A stretch of DNA of 64,000 bases from Maratus speciosus (taxonomy: Eukaryota > Arthropoda > Arachnida > Araneae > Salticidae): assembly GCA_963932465.1 (NCBI GenBank), contig OZ010800.1:31870852-31934851 (forward strand), read 5' to 3'. A program made the position numbers and the translations under genes. Positions 46,863 through 57,869 of the stretch are shown here, in pieces. The notes under the pieces are model-generated. The model did no database searches. It worked only from the letters and a program-made list of their open reading frames with translations, and had not been told where the DNA came from. The first letter of the stretch is position 1. Every line of letters begins with the position of its first letter.

Positions 46863-49145
46863 CAGGGCCGTAACTATTAACTTGTAGGCCCCGGGGCAAA
46901 ATTTCATCATGAGGCCCCACAGTATGTCGCCTTATATTTTGCCCTAATACTAATAACCGTAGCATCCCACCCCCTCTCCACCGTCTCTCTAATCCGCATA
47001 TTTATATTTCATACATTATTCGCAAAATTTAAAGCGGTTTTTTTCTTTAGCAAAATAAAATTTTTAAATATTTCTGCATATACTTAGCTGTCAATTATTT
47101 CACTTTTTAGCTATCTATCACTCCTTCCGAAATGAAATCTTTGCCTAATTTTAATGTTAATTAATCGCAGGATTCTACGAGTAAATAAAATAAAGATTTT
47201 GATTCGGAAATAGTGTTAAAACAAAACTAGTCGGATATACCAATCCCAAAACTTTCTTCTATCGCATGCATGTTAATACTTGAAAATTAGCTATCACACT
47301 AACAAAATTAAACTGCAATCTATGCCCATCATGAGGATTCTATAGATATGAAATTCCGTGCATTAGTTCTTGAGATATGGCTATCTACGAAATCGTGTAA
47401 ATGCAGCAAAATTCAACCTAGCAGCCCCACCTATTGGGTGCTTTACACCAAAGCCTATGTTAAACAAAACTAATAAGCAATCACTTACGTCAAAGTTTAA
47501 CTGAATCTGAAGTTTGGGGAAAACATTAGTTTTTGAGATAGAGTTATTGCGAAAATCATGAAAATGCCAGCATAGCAGCGCCATATATTAGACGATTAAC
47601 ACCAAAACCTAATCAGCAACAACTTGTGTTAACATCAACAAAATCTGATGTTAGATGAAAATTCGTGCATTAGTTTTTGAGATAGAGCTATTGCAGGAAT
47701 CGTGCAAAATACAGCACAGCAACGCCACCTGTTGAGCGATTTACACCAACACGTAATCCGCATCAAGTCATATCAAGGACTAACTAAATGTGAAGTTTGA
47801 TGAATATCCGCGCATTCGTTCTTGAGATAGAGCCATTGCGGGAATCTTAAAAAATGCAGCGTAGCAGCGCCACCTGTTAAGCGATTTACACCAACAAGTA
47901 ATCAGCATCAAGTCATATCAAGGACTAACTAAATCTGAAGTTTAATGAAAATCCGTGCATTAGTTCTTGAGATAGAGCCATTGCGGAAATCGTAAAAAAT
48001 ACAGCGTAGCAGCGCCACCTGTTGAGCGATTTGCACCAACGCGTAATCAGCATCAAGCCATATCAAGGACTAATTGAATCTGAAGTTTCATGAAACTCTG
48101 TGCATTAGTTCTTGAGATAGAGCCATTGCGGAAATCATAAAAAATGCAGCATAGCAGCGCCACCTGTTGAGCGATTTGCACCAAAAACTAATCAGCATCA
48201 ATTTGTATCAGGGACTAACTTAATATGAATTTTTATTAAATTCCGTGCATTAGTTCTTGAGATAGAGCGCCCACAAAATTTGTGTCACACACAGACAGAC
48301 AGACAGACTCACAGACAGACATTTTGTAAAAACACGTTTTTCGGGTTCTCTGACCTCTAAAACGTGTAAATCCGTCAAAAACCGGAATTCGAAAATTTTC
48401 ATGAATCCAATACTTTCTTCTTGTAAAGATAGAAGAAAGTAAAAAGGGATACTTCGCAACTATACATTTTTATGAAAACATGAATGAAATTTACTGAAAT
48501 TAATACTGATATGCTAAAACATCAAACAATATTTTTAATTTCCTATAAAAGATGAATAGCTTAAACTATAATTGATTTCTTCCGCAGAACAATCTTTCGT
48601 GATGAGTCCCTGAAAATCAGATTAAATTAAACATTTGACGCCGTGAACGGAAAGATTCGATGCTTTTATAGAAAAAGGGGAAACGCTTCCCTATTGCTTA
48701 CTATAAAAATAACAATACATGACAATTATATCTACTTACAAATGACTATTACTTACAACTTTGTAAATCTGCGGAGCAGAGCCGCATTCATGATGAAAAA
48801 TAAATAGAAAAGTGTCTAACGTTATTTTCGTAATCAAACTGAGAGAAAATTCATTTTTAGCGCTCTTGAATGACGTCAATATACATGTTGCCAAAATCAA
48901 TGCTAGGCGTAAATCTGCAAATATCAGTAGGAGAAACAAAACACAATTTCTGTTTCGACTATTCTGATCAAAATAGCATTAAAATGGGGGAAGAGTTATT
49001 TCATTTTTTCTATACCTGAGTAAATAAATTTTTTAATTTACAAACAGATTTTGAGTTCGAGCGCATTGGTTTTTCGGAAACGTTATTGTACTCTGCTCCA
49101 GAGCCCTGTATTTACGGACTCCGGTGAATTCTGACCAGTATTTAA
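46863..49145. mobile_element. hAT-like non-autonomous element, copy A (interrupted)
   Basis: Starts CAGGGCCGTAACTATTAAC and matches 57870-59144 over its length: ACTAATAACCGT, ATCTGCATATTTATRTTTCA, GTGATGAGTCCC, ACGTTATTTTCGTA and GAATTCTGACCA blocks in the same order. A 1.2-kb element (47226-48434) interrupts it and the Penelope-like copy truncates it at about 49145. CAGGGCCG ends and GAGGCCCC subterminal words suggest hAT; no transposase identified. Confidence 0.6.
47226..48434 (+). mobile_element. Helentron-associated-like element (subTIR, minisatellite, GTCY, 3' hairpin)
   Basis: Comparison with copy B of the host repeat fixes the insertion between GTTAAAACA and AAAGGGATA. The element has ACTTTCTTCTATC about 20 bp from its 5' end, then six tandem units of about 146 bp (marker AGCGCCACCTGTTGAGCG at 47720, 47866, 48011, 48156). 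After these come an ACAGACAGACAGAC tract and a 3' hairpin TACTTTCTTCT-(9 nt)-AGAAGAAAGTA. The hairpin stem repeats the subterminal motif. This layout is what I know of DINE-1/HINE and MINE/Metulj-type elements. Non-coding. Confidence 0.72.
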
Positions 49146-49230
49146 ATTAAAATATAAATTAAAGCCTTTGTGCAGGAATATTAAAAAGCAGTAAAACAAC
49201 GTTTAAAATGCACAATTAATGCATGAAAAG

Positions 49231-49280
49231 CAGCAAACAGCTGTTTCGAATCTACAGCGAGATTCTTCTTCAGTGCAAGA
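49231..49280 (-). ncRNA. Hammerhead-like motif in Penelope-like 3' UTR
   Basis: GCA, CTGAAGA, A, GAATC-loop-GATTC, GAAA, CAG, CTGTT, TGC. CTGAAGA fits the CTGANGA consensus exactly and GAAA is intact. GCA/TGC could be stem I and ACAG/CTGT a minimal stem III. One extra A before stem II departs from the canonical fold. Confidence 0.42.
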
Positions 49281-49499
49281 TAGGGAGAAAGGAACACCGT
49301 GCTAGAAAAAGCAAGGCTGAGCAAAATGATAAGCAGAGACGCGCCGCCTTATATACCCTATGCGGGTAGCGAAAGCGCCAGAAACAACCAATGAGAGATA
49401 AGCAGTGGAAACGACTGGGTAGACAAGTAGCGACATCTACTGGAGAAGGAGAGAAAAAGAAACCAAAAAAGAGGAAATTAAATTAATGTTTTCCAAATA

Positions 49500-50745
49500 C
49501 TTGGAAAATCTGGAGTACTAGATAAGTCATTGTCTAAAGAGTGAAAATTTTTAATGATGTGGTAAGCTTCCCAAAAATTAAGATCAAGGTTAGAAGAACA
49601 TTTTTGGATAATGGTGGCTGAGGAAAAATCGAACCTATGCTGAGAAGACCAAGAATGTTGTGCAATAGAAGAACGTTTGAGCTCCTGATTTTTAACATAA
49701 CCTTCATGCTCTTTTAAACGAAATATAAGAGCACGTTTAGTCTGGCCAATTTAAGAAAGGCCACACTGGCAAGAGATTTGGTAAATACCCCAGTTATCTA
49801 GGCGATCAACGGGGTGTTTGAGATTAGAAAAAGTGATTTTATTAACAGGAGAAAAAATAACATTAAAATCAAACCTTCTTAAGATTTTAGCAACTTGCTG
49901 ACTGATTTTAGGAAAAAATGGTAACACAACTGAAGTATTAGAGTTGGAATAAGAATGCTTTTCAGAATGGACGGATTTCGTCAATTTCTTATAAATAGAA
50001 TCAATAATATTAGAGGAATAATCACGATCAACAGCAATAGCTTTGAGGTAATTAAGTTCAGCACTATGTAACTGAGAAGTGGAGCAAATATTGGTAGCCC
50101 GAAAAACAAAAGTATTGAAAGCACGAATTTCTGGTTAGGGGGATGGGAAGAATGCCTTTGACGTGGGAGACTGACAGCAAAAGATTTGCGAAAGACGGTA
50201 GTCTGAAAGCCATTTTCACAACGAATAACAAGGACATCGAGGAAAGAAAGACAGTTATTCGTCTCAATTACAGAGGTAAATTGAATGCAGGGATCAGTGG
50301 AATTCATAATAGAGAGAAAATCATTAATATCCGAATTTATTTCAACCAGGACATAAACATCATCAACATAACGAACATAGAATGGAAATTTAAAAATTTC
50401 AAAAAGTTTGAACTCAAAATAGTGCATATAAATATCGCATAAAATTGGACTAAGAGGATTACCCATAGGCAAACCATCAATTATGTGGAAGAAATTACCA
50501 TTGAAAACAAAAGTATTTTGCATCAAGGAAGCGCGAGTGAGAAGGATAATTTCCTCGATTTCAAAATAAGAGAAATGGAATCCACAAAGCCTGTTCTTGA
50601 GGCAATCTAATGCCTCCTCAACCGGAACGTTTGTAAATAAGGATTTAACATCGAAAGAAACCATCATGTGACCCTGCGGCTTAAAATTATGAAGTTTTTT
50701 AACAAAATCCAAAGAATTCTTAACAGTGAAACAGTTACTGCTCAA
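49500..50745 (-). pseudogene. Penelope-like reverse transcriptase plus GIY-YIG endonuclease, mutated
   Basis: From 50745 down the frame reads VSFDVKSLFTNVPVEEAL (RT block A with catalytic Asp), then GLPMGNPLSPILCDIYM (block B) and FYVRYVDDVYVLV (YVDD, block C), then the CLSFLDVLVIR thumb-side block. A frameshift near 50130 moves the rest into other frames. The 49751-49984 frame has NWGIYQISCQCGLS-stop, where the GIY half of the nuclease is followed by a TAA in place of the Tyr codon of YIG, then IGQTKRAL continues. The N-terminal part before RT block A is missing at the junction. It is dead as written. Confidence 0.85.
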
Positions 50746-50759
50746 AAGTGGGGAAAAAA

Positions 50760-51790
50760 CAGAAACTCCTTGTTGAAATAAATTCGGATATTAATCATTT
50801 TCTCTTTATTATGAATTCCACTGATCCCTGCATTCAATTTACCTCTGAAATTGAGACCAATAACTGTCTTTCTTTCCTCGATGTCCTTGTTATTCGTTGT
50901 GAAAATGGCTTTCAGACTATCGTCTTTCGTAAACCTTTTGCTGTCAGTCTGCCATCTCACGGGCATTCTTCTCATCCCCCTAACGAGAAATTCGCTGCTT
51001 TAAAAAATATTGTTGTTTTACGGGTTGCCAATATTTGTTCCACTCCTCAGTTACTCAGTGCTGAACTTAATTACCTCAAAGCTATTACTGTTGATCGTGG
51101 TTATTCCTCTGATATTATTGATTCTATTTATCAGAAATTGACGAAATCCGTCCATTCTGAAAAGCATTCTAATTCTAACTCTAATACTTCAGTTGAGTTA
51201 CCATTTTTTCCTAAAATCAGTCAGCAAGTTGCTAAAATCTTAAGAAGGTTTGATTTTAATGTTATTTTTTCTCCTGTTAATAAAATCACTTTTTCAAATC
51301 TCAAACACCCCATTGATCACCTACATAACTGGGGTATTTACCAAATCTCTTGCCAGTTGGCCTCTTATATTGGCCAGACTAAACGTGCTCTTAGATTTCG
51401 TTTAAAAGAGCATGAAGGTTATGTTAAAAATCAGGAGCTCAAGCGTTCTTCTATTGCTCAACATTCTTGGTCTTCTCAACATAGGTTCGATTTTTCATCA
51501 GCCACCACTATCCAAAAATGTTCTTCTAACATTGATCTTGATTTTTGGGAAGCTTACCACATCATTAAAAATTCTCACTCTTTAGTCAATGACTTATCCA
51601 GTACTCCAGATTTTCCAAGTATTTGAAAAGCATTAATTTAATTTCCTCTTTTTTGGTTTCTTTTTCTCTCCTTCTCCGGTAGATGTCGCTACTTGTCCAC
51701 CCAGTCGTTTCCACTGCTTCTGTCTCATTGGTTGTTTCTGACGCTTTCAGTACCCGCATAATGTATATATGTCTCTGCCTATTATAAACC
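50760..51790 (+). mobile_element. Penelope-like element copy, right half of the head-to-head pair
   Basis: Plus-strand copy of the same family, 5'-truncated just after the YVDD region and joined tail-first to the left copy. The 3' UTR shares TTTGGTTTCTTTTTCTCTCC and GATGTCGCTACTTGTC with the left copy and breaks off near 51790 before the hammerhead-like segment. Confidence 0.85.
50763..51626 (+). pseudogene. Penelope-like C-terminal RT and GIY-YIG endonuclease, open but truncated
   Basis: An uninterrupted frame of about 290 codons. It begins at LVEINSDIN, downstream of the RT catalytic YVDD, and includes CLSFLDVLVIR, a linker with AELNYLKAITVDRGYSS, and a complete endonuclease: HNWGIYQISC...ASYIGQTKRALRFRLKEHEG, with GIY, YIG, Arg and Glu present. 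The C-terminus is SIAQHSWSSQHRFDFSSAT then WEAYHIIKNSHSL. It corrects the nonsense and frameshift changes seen in the left copy, so the two copies decayed independently. The first few residues derive from junction sequence. Confidence 0.85.
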
Positions 51791-52151
51791 TTGCCGGAAA
51801 ATTATAGCAATTATCCTAGGTCACATAGTTTTTGAGAAATTAGCATTTTTCAGTTATACACAAATTTCGATTTACGGGCATTCAGAAAAATTGTTGAGCA
51901 TCGCCGGATATACCTATCGTTGCAGAAGTATAAAAGCATTGTTGATAATGGTTTTCGAAAAAAATCATCAGTAATTAGCTGAGATATTAACCCTTAAAAA
52001 TAGGATAGTTTGGACATACATAAGGACAGGGGCGGTGTACCCTATGCCTAGTTAACAACTTTTAATGATATATATGTTTCATGTAATGCCCAGTAACAGT
52101 ATAAAAGCAATAAACATCAAATCGTTAAAAACATACTAAGTCTCAGTCGGG
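51791..52151. other. No feature recognised
   Basis: Sequence between the Penelope-like pair and the next element. It contains GCCGGAAAATTATAGCAATT and TATGCCTAGTTAAC but no coding or repeat structure I can assign. Confidence 0.45.
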
Positions 52152-52159
52152 GGTCTAGG

Positions 52160-54234
52160 CAAAGCCGCCTCAAGACTACAAGCCAAACACAAGGTTTCGT
52201 GACGTCACGACGCGGGGCTTAGATCAGCCGTGGAGAGCACATGCGTTATTAAAACATATTAATTCTTTCCTCTATATTTCAACTTATTATCACAGCATAT
52301 AGGAAAAAAAATAAAAACTTATAGTTTAAAGACGCTAATTAAGTGCTTTTTAATCAATTTCGATCACTCGAAACAATAATAATAACGATAACACAAAAAC
52401 AATATTTATGAAATAATACCACTGTGTCAATGAAAATGTGCATCAGAATTAAAGTTAAATTAAAGAAAATTCGTTCGTTAATGAAAAGAAAATCCCAAGT
52501 ATTAAATTTATTTTAGTAGACAGTTTCTATTATTTATTCTACTTTGAAATTTAGAAACAATATCAATTATCTATTTGGTATATATTCAAAAACAAGACAT
52601 TATACATTATTGCATACATATATATATATATGTAAATATAAATTTGTAGTTTAAACACATAAATCGAATTATTTTGCTTTCAGTTATTTCAAAATAAATA
52701 AATAACAATAAGTGTGCCAATCAAAACCCACATTTAAAAATTAAATTAAAGTGGAAGAAAAGTGAATGTTAAATGAAAACAAATTTAAGTTGTGTTATAT
52801 TTTTATTTTAATCGGGCTTTAAATTATACAGTAAATATCCTATTAAATATTAAGTGATTTGAAACCTGCATATAATAAATAGTAAAATTAAAGTATACAT
52901 GAAATTAAGTATTCTTATAAATAAATTTTCGTACTGTAAACTTTACTTATCAGAAATGGGTAATTTTCACATAAAATCCATTAAATTAAAAACCACAAAA
53001 CTGTCATAAAACATCTGTTCATGAAACAGAAAATTATTATTTAGTTTTGTATTAGTTTGATATATTATGTAAGATATAAGCAATAGATTTTTAAAAAGTG
53101 TATTGACATATGAAGAAAAAAATAAAAGAAAGAAAGAAAAGACTTTCATCAATTGGAATTAAAATATTCCTAATTTATGTTCATTTTCCTCGAATGTTTA
53201 GGTAATAGCTGATAAAAAAAAACATCGAAAAACACAAAAACCTTCCACAAATATAAATATTTCATTTCCAAAATAATGTTGTGTGGGTTCTTAAATGTTT
53301 GTTCACATCTTTTAAGCTTAAAATAATCAATTTTTATGAGATGAAAAGTATTTCCTGACTAGATCTAAAAGTAAATTTATAATTATAGAATAATAATTTT
53401 ATTTATTGTTACTTTTAATTAAACATTAAAATGTATATGAAAACACATAGGATTTTTGCGAAGAAGGTGTGGGGGGGAGGGGGCAACTACTGTTTTGCAT
53501 AAGTGTACTAACAACCCTTCCTCTAGTCTTGTAAATAAATTGTTTACATTTGTGGCAAAAATAGGGAGATTCAAAAACATTATCCCCATAGCTCTATTTA
53601 CGCAGTACATAAGCATTTATAATTTAACAAAAAATTATAAAAAGAATTTTGATTAAGATAGCAAACGTTTAAGAATAAAAAACAACAATAAATTGATACA
53701 TGCATATCGATCGGGGTTTGCTTTAAAAGAAGTAAACAACATAAAAAAGCTATGTATTCACAGCGACTTTTATGAAAATTTCTGAACAAATTAGAAAGAG
53801 AGGATGGTGTGACAAAATACAAATTAAATGATATAAGTCTTGACACGATTTAGGGATGTTTGCCATTTTAAATTATTGGTCTATGTGGAACGAAACAGAA
53901 CTACAATAATATAGTTTCGTTTTGAGACATGGTATTATTGATAGAATCGTACTAGGATTTGCTAGTTAATTTATTTCAAAGAAATTAAAAATAAAAGATT
54001 TTGAACACAAGAAATAAAAATTGTGCTGATAGCATATAAATATAATTTGAAAATAAAACTTACCTTGAAAAGAATGTGTTATCAGGCTGAGTAAAACACA
54101 CGTGCACGTAAAATAGAAGGATACAAAATTCAAATGTTCGGGGCTGGCGCGTTGGCAGTTAGCCAGCCCCGGGCTGTGACGTCACACGTGGGGGGATGAA
54201 GGGCGTGTCTGGCTTGTAGTCTTGAGGCGGCTTT
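52160..54234. mobile_element. hAT-like non-autonomous element with 8-bp TSD
   Basis: Ends CAAAGCCGCCTCAAGACTAC and the near-perfect inverse; the TIR runs about 30 bp to CAAGCCARACAC. GGTCTAGG is duplicated (52152-52159 and 54235-54242). GC-rich ends with GTGACGTCAC-type palindromes (about 52200 and 54180) contrast with a very AT-rich, non-coding 1.9-kb interior. The 8-bp TSD favours hAT. Confidence 0.82.
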
Positions 54235-54242
54235 GGTCTAGG

Positions 54243-54980
54243 ACTCTAAAAAGTGGAAAAAATGAAAAAAAGACCCTTTTCAACATTTGATGTCTTAAAA
54301 TGTATATGATTTTAAAACACGATTTTAATTGGGATGAAAAATATAAGTATGTTCTTTCATTTCATGTATTTCAAAAATTGCGAGATACAGAATTAGTATT
54401 TATAGGAAGCTCGAAACTGTTAGACTTTTGTCGAACAAAAAATTGGGATAACAGTTTACGTGCCGGATGACAAAATTAATATTGCAACTAGAATGAAAAT
54501 TTTGGTGCTTACTTATACTTCATAATGTAATAATTTACCTGAATTTAAATAAATTTGTATTTATAGCATTTTTATATTTTTAATGCAATGTTGCATTTAG
54601 CTAATACAAAATTTTGAAAATATCAACAGTAAAATCACCTAAAAAAATATTTCTTTTAACAATAAAAACGAAATTTTAGGTTTAGTTTATACAGACTAGC
54701 ATGAAATACATGTTTTGAGAATTTCATGAAAAAATATTCAGAAGTTTTTGAGGTATCCTGCGCGTTATGCCCAAAAAACACCATTAGGAGAAAAATGACT
54801 TCTAAGTTTCAGAATCACCGCTTCAGTTATTGAGCGGGTGTAATTCTAAAAGCCATAACTTCTGTTCTAACGGGAATTTTAAGGAAACAATTATATCAAA
54901 ATATTCATAAAGATAGGAGTTTGACATCTAAAAAAATTAAAATTTCTTAAATTTTGAAGTTTTAAGACTCCTGCGACCAC
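54243..54980. other. No feature recognised
   Basis: AT-rich sequence continuing the region that flanks the previous element on its left. No open frame or inverted end stands out. Confidence 0.45.
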
Positions 54981-55198
54981 TTAACCTTTTCTGGCGCGGA
55001 GTAATTCTATTTATAAACTTATGAAATAACGAACTGACACCAGAATTTATAAACGAATTAATTAGAAAATGCGAACTTGTTTATTTTCACGCACATGATA
55101 AAAGGAAAATTTTAATTAAATATTCTTGGTGCCGATTGTCTGTTTTGGAATTAAAATTAGCTGTCCTTTTTTAAGGGCACCGCCCTCGAAAGGTTTAA
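54981..55198. mobile_element. TTAA-flanked MITE
   Basis: TTAACCTTTTCTGGCGCGG and, inverted, TTAAACCTTTCGAGGGCGG; TTAA on both sides. It shares CGGCACCAAGAATA with the MITE at 3735-3951 in opposite orientation. 218 bp. Confidence 0.65.
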
Positions 55199-56052
55199 TT
55201 AGAATGAATCTCATAAATGCTCTGGGATTCGGGATAGTTTGCATTGAGTGTGTCTCTCAATACGCCTCGAGTGACTTTAAAAGTTAATTAAACACCTATC
55301 TGGAAAAACGCGGCACTGACCAAGGCGGCGTTACAACTTTGAGACCTCCTTTCGAAGCGCGTTTAGCACAATGCCAGATTTAAACTTTAAACAAAGGTTT
55401 TGTTTTAGCTACGCTGTAAAAATAAAGGTTATTACTACGCTGAATTTAGTTTTATGAAATGTCAAATGAAGTTTAACTATGCACTGCTTTTATTGTCAGT
55501 AGCGAATTAAGTTATTTAATAAACAGTTAAATTACAGTAACAGTAAACAGTAATTAAGTTATATAATAAACGTATTAGGATAATATTTAAAAAAGAGTTA
55601 TACGAATAGCTGTATTTGATATTATTTAGGTTCCATATCTCTTTGAACTTTCATGGTATACCCATTTACACTTTTCTAATATATACAGTTATACCCAACC
55701 CTACGTTGTATAGTTTTTTACAAAATCTTAGTATTCTTTTAGCTACGGGTGTTTTTATAATATCATTACAAATTCATATATTTATTCTACGGAACCATCT
55801 GTACGCGACTAATATTCGCACTTGACCGTTTATTTACTTTTTTTTAATGCAGAACCCTAAAAGGTGGCGTAAAGATATTTGTATGGGTCCACTATGGAAT
55901 TAAATTATTTAACTAAACAAACGACATTCAAATGGTTTTTCTGTTAGAAAATAAAGTGTGGAAATAATGCTTTAATTATAAGCTTCAAAACTACTTTTGC
56001 CGATTGCCACGTGTAAGGTTAACAAAAGTAATTTTTTGGGGGCATATTCATA
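55199..56052. other. No gene recognised
   Basis: Mixed composition, with a GC-richer part at 55200-55400. The frame at 55616-55825 has no recognisable domain. Confidence 0.45.
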
Positions 56053-56289
56053 TACAGTCAAACTTGAATAATTCGAAGTCCAAGGGACCGCTAAAAATAT
56101 TCGAAATACCCAAGATTTCGAATTAGACAAGTTTTGGTTTTTCCAACGACTACCTTATTTAAATATTTATTGAAGAATAAGTTGCATGTTCCAATTAAAA
56201 GCTATATATAATATAGAGGAAAAAATGTATATCATACATAAAATATTTATTTTAAAAAATATTGAAAATATAGAATATATATATAAACT

Positions 56290-57380
56290 CGGTTTTTGGC
56301 GTCACATGTCGCCATCCGAAGAATCTACAACAATCCTTTTCCATATTTTTGGGTTAAGTGTCCATTCCTCCTCCAGACCTCTACCCCTCATTACCTTTGC
56401 AAGATCATCCGTCCAGTTCTTCCATGGTCTTCACCGTTTCCTTTTTTTATTTGTTTTATAATTAAATGTGATTTTGGGTAGTCATTCAGTCTTTCATCAC
56501 TCATTCTTTTAACATGACCATACCAGATTATTTGCTTTTTAGGTGCGTTCAGTCCGTCTGTCCATCTGCATATAACAGCGCAAAAACTACACGACCAAAT
56601 GTTTGAAATTTAAAATATATAATTGTTGCATATTTTTGTCGAGTCATTTGAAATTTTATTAAAATCGGATGTTTAGTTTAATGACAGGGACAGTCAAAAG
56701 TTTTCCGTTACATTAAGGCGAATAGGAAAAAATGATTTCAAGTGCATTTTAATGATGTTAAAGCTTTCCGAATGGTCTGAAATTTTAAATATATAATTGT
56801 TTTCAAAATTTTGTGGAGTCGTTTCAAATTTTATGAAAATGGATGTATAGCTTAATGACCGGGAAAGTCAAAAGTTTTCCGTTACATTACGACCAATGGG
56901 AAAAAATGATTTCAAGTGCATTTTAATGATTTTAAAGCTTTACGAATGGTCTGAAATTTTAAATATATAATTGTTCTAAAATTTTGTGGAGTCGTTTCAA
57001 ATTTTATGAAAATCGGATGCATAGTTTAATGACAGGGACAGTCAAAAGTTTTCCGTTACATTAAGGCCAATAGGAAAAAAATATTTCAAGTGCATTTTAA
57101 TGATGTGACAGACTTTCGAAGAGAATGAAATGGATATGCACTTATGAAGTGCACTAAAATAGACATTCAGTACAATATGTGGTGCAAAAATGTTTATAAA
57201 GCTAGTTATAGTACGAACGCACCTCATTTGCCACGTTTGATGAGCAATTTCCAACTTGTTTTAAATATCGTCTAGTATGGTTCCCTTTATTTTCATCATT
57301 TCCTTGATTCTTTCGTTTCTTATTTTTTCCATTCTTGATAGCCTGCCTGATCTACTTAGGGCATCCATTTCTACTTCTTA
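56290..57380 (-). pseudogene. Non-LTR retrotransposon C-terminal fragment, split by insertion
   Basis: The minus-strand right piece (about 57375-57256) reads GRLSRMEKIRNERIKEMM and GTILDDI. The left piece (56535-56290) reads KQIIWYGHVKRMSDERL and, after a frame change, WKNWTDDLAKV, EEEWTLNPKIW and a stop. ILDDIxNKQ-IWYGHVxRM followed by a GRPxKxW-type tail is the C-terminus I know from RT-endonuclease non-LTR polyproteins in arthropods. The reverse transcriptase core is absent. The break between NK and Q is the element at 56536-57255. Confidence 0.75.
56536..57255 (-). mobile_element. Helentron-associated-like GTCY element in the retrotransposon
   Basis: AGGTGCGTTC near 56539 is the exact inverse of GAACGCACCT near 57215, each a short distance from an end. 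Next to the left one is a TCCGTCTGTCCATCTG tract. The body is a tandem repeat of 174-176 bp (marker AGTTTTCCGTTACATTA at 56698, 56874, 57048). The retrotransposon frame fixes the borders to within a few bases. Same body unit as 59370-59632. Confidence 0.75.
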
Positions 57381-57869
57381 ATTAATAGTTTTACAATTAA
57401 TTTTAACGAATTAATTATAATTGATAGTTAAAATTAAAATTTATGATTTTGTATCCCTAAAATGTTTCTTAGATATAACTCCGCAATTATTTAAAAGATT
57501 TACCAAGAACTTTACTGGAGAAAAAAATATATATATTGATAAGAGAAAATGCTACAGTTATATTTGTGAAAAACACATTTCTTTAGAATGATGGAATGTA
57601 GCTAATAAAAGCTAAATAAAAATGTGATCTCATAGTTTTAAAAACTATGATAATGTAACGAATGGGAAGAACTTTCAATATTTTATTAGCAAGCGATCGA
57701 AAATAAATTGAACTTTATTTTCCGTGTGGAATCAACGTACGTATCAATCTTTCGTGTAGAATTAACAACGTACACTTTCTGTAATTCTAATTGTAAAACT
57801 AATAAATGCACACTATGGTGGTACTCATGTCTTAATTTCTAATAAAAAAAGTTATACAAAAGTAAAAAA

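Larger units (their letters stand above)
49150..50745 (-). mobile_element. Penelope-like element copy, left half of a head-to-head pair
   Basis: Minus-strand copy with reverse transcriptase, GIY-YIG endonuclease and 3' UTR, 5'-truncated at about 50745 where it abuts the inverted partner copy. The 3' UTR (49150-49495) includes GTATATAAGGCGGCGCGTC, a TATA-containing GC-rich stretch that could be promoter sequence of the pseudo-LTR. Confidence 0.85.

Noticed and set aside
48736..48939. Minus-strand frame in hAT-like copy A as a possible transposase piece
   Set aside because: The matching region in copy B has several changes that do not keep a frame, and no hAT motif is visible.
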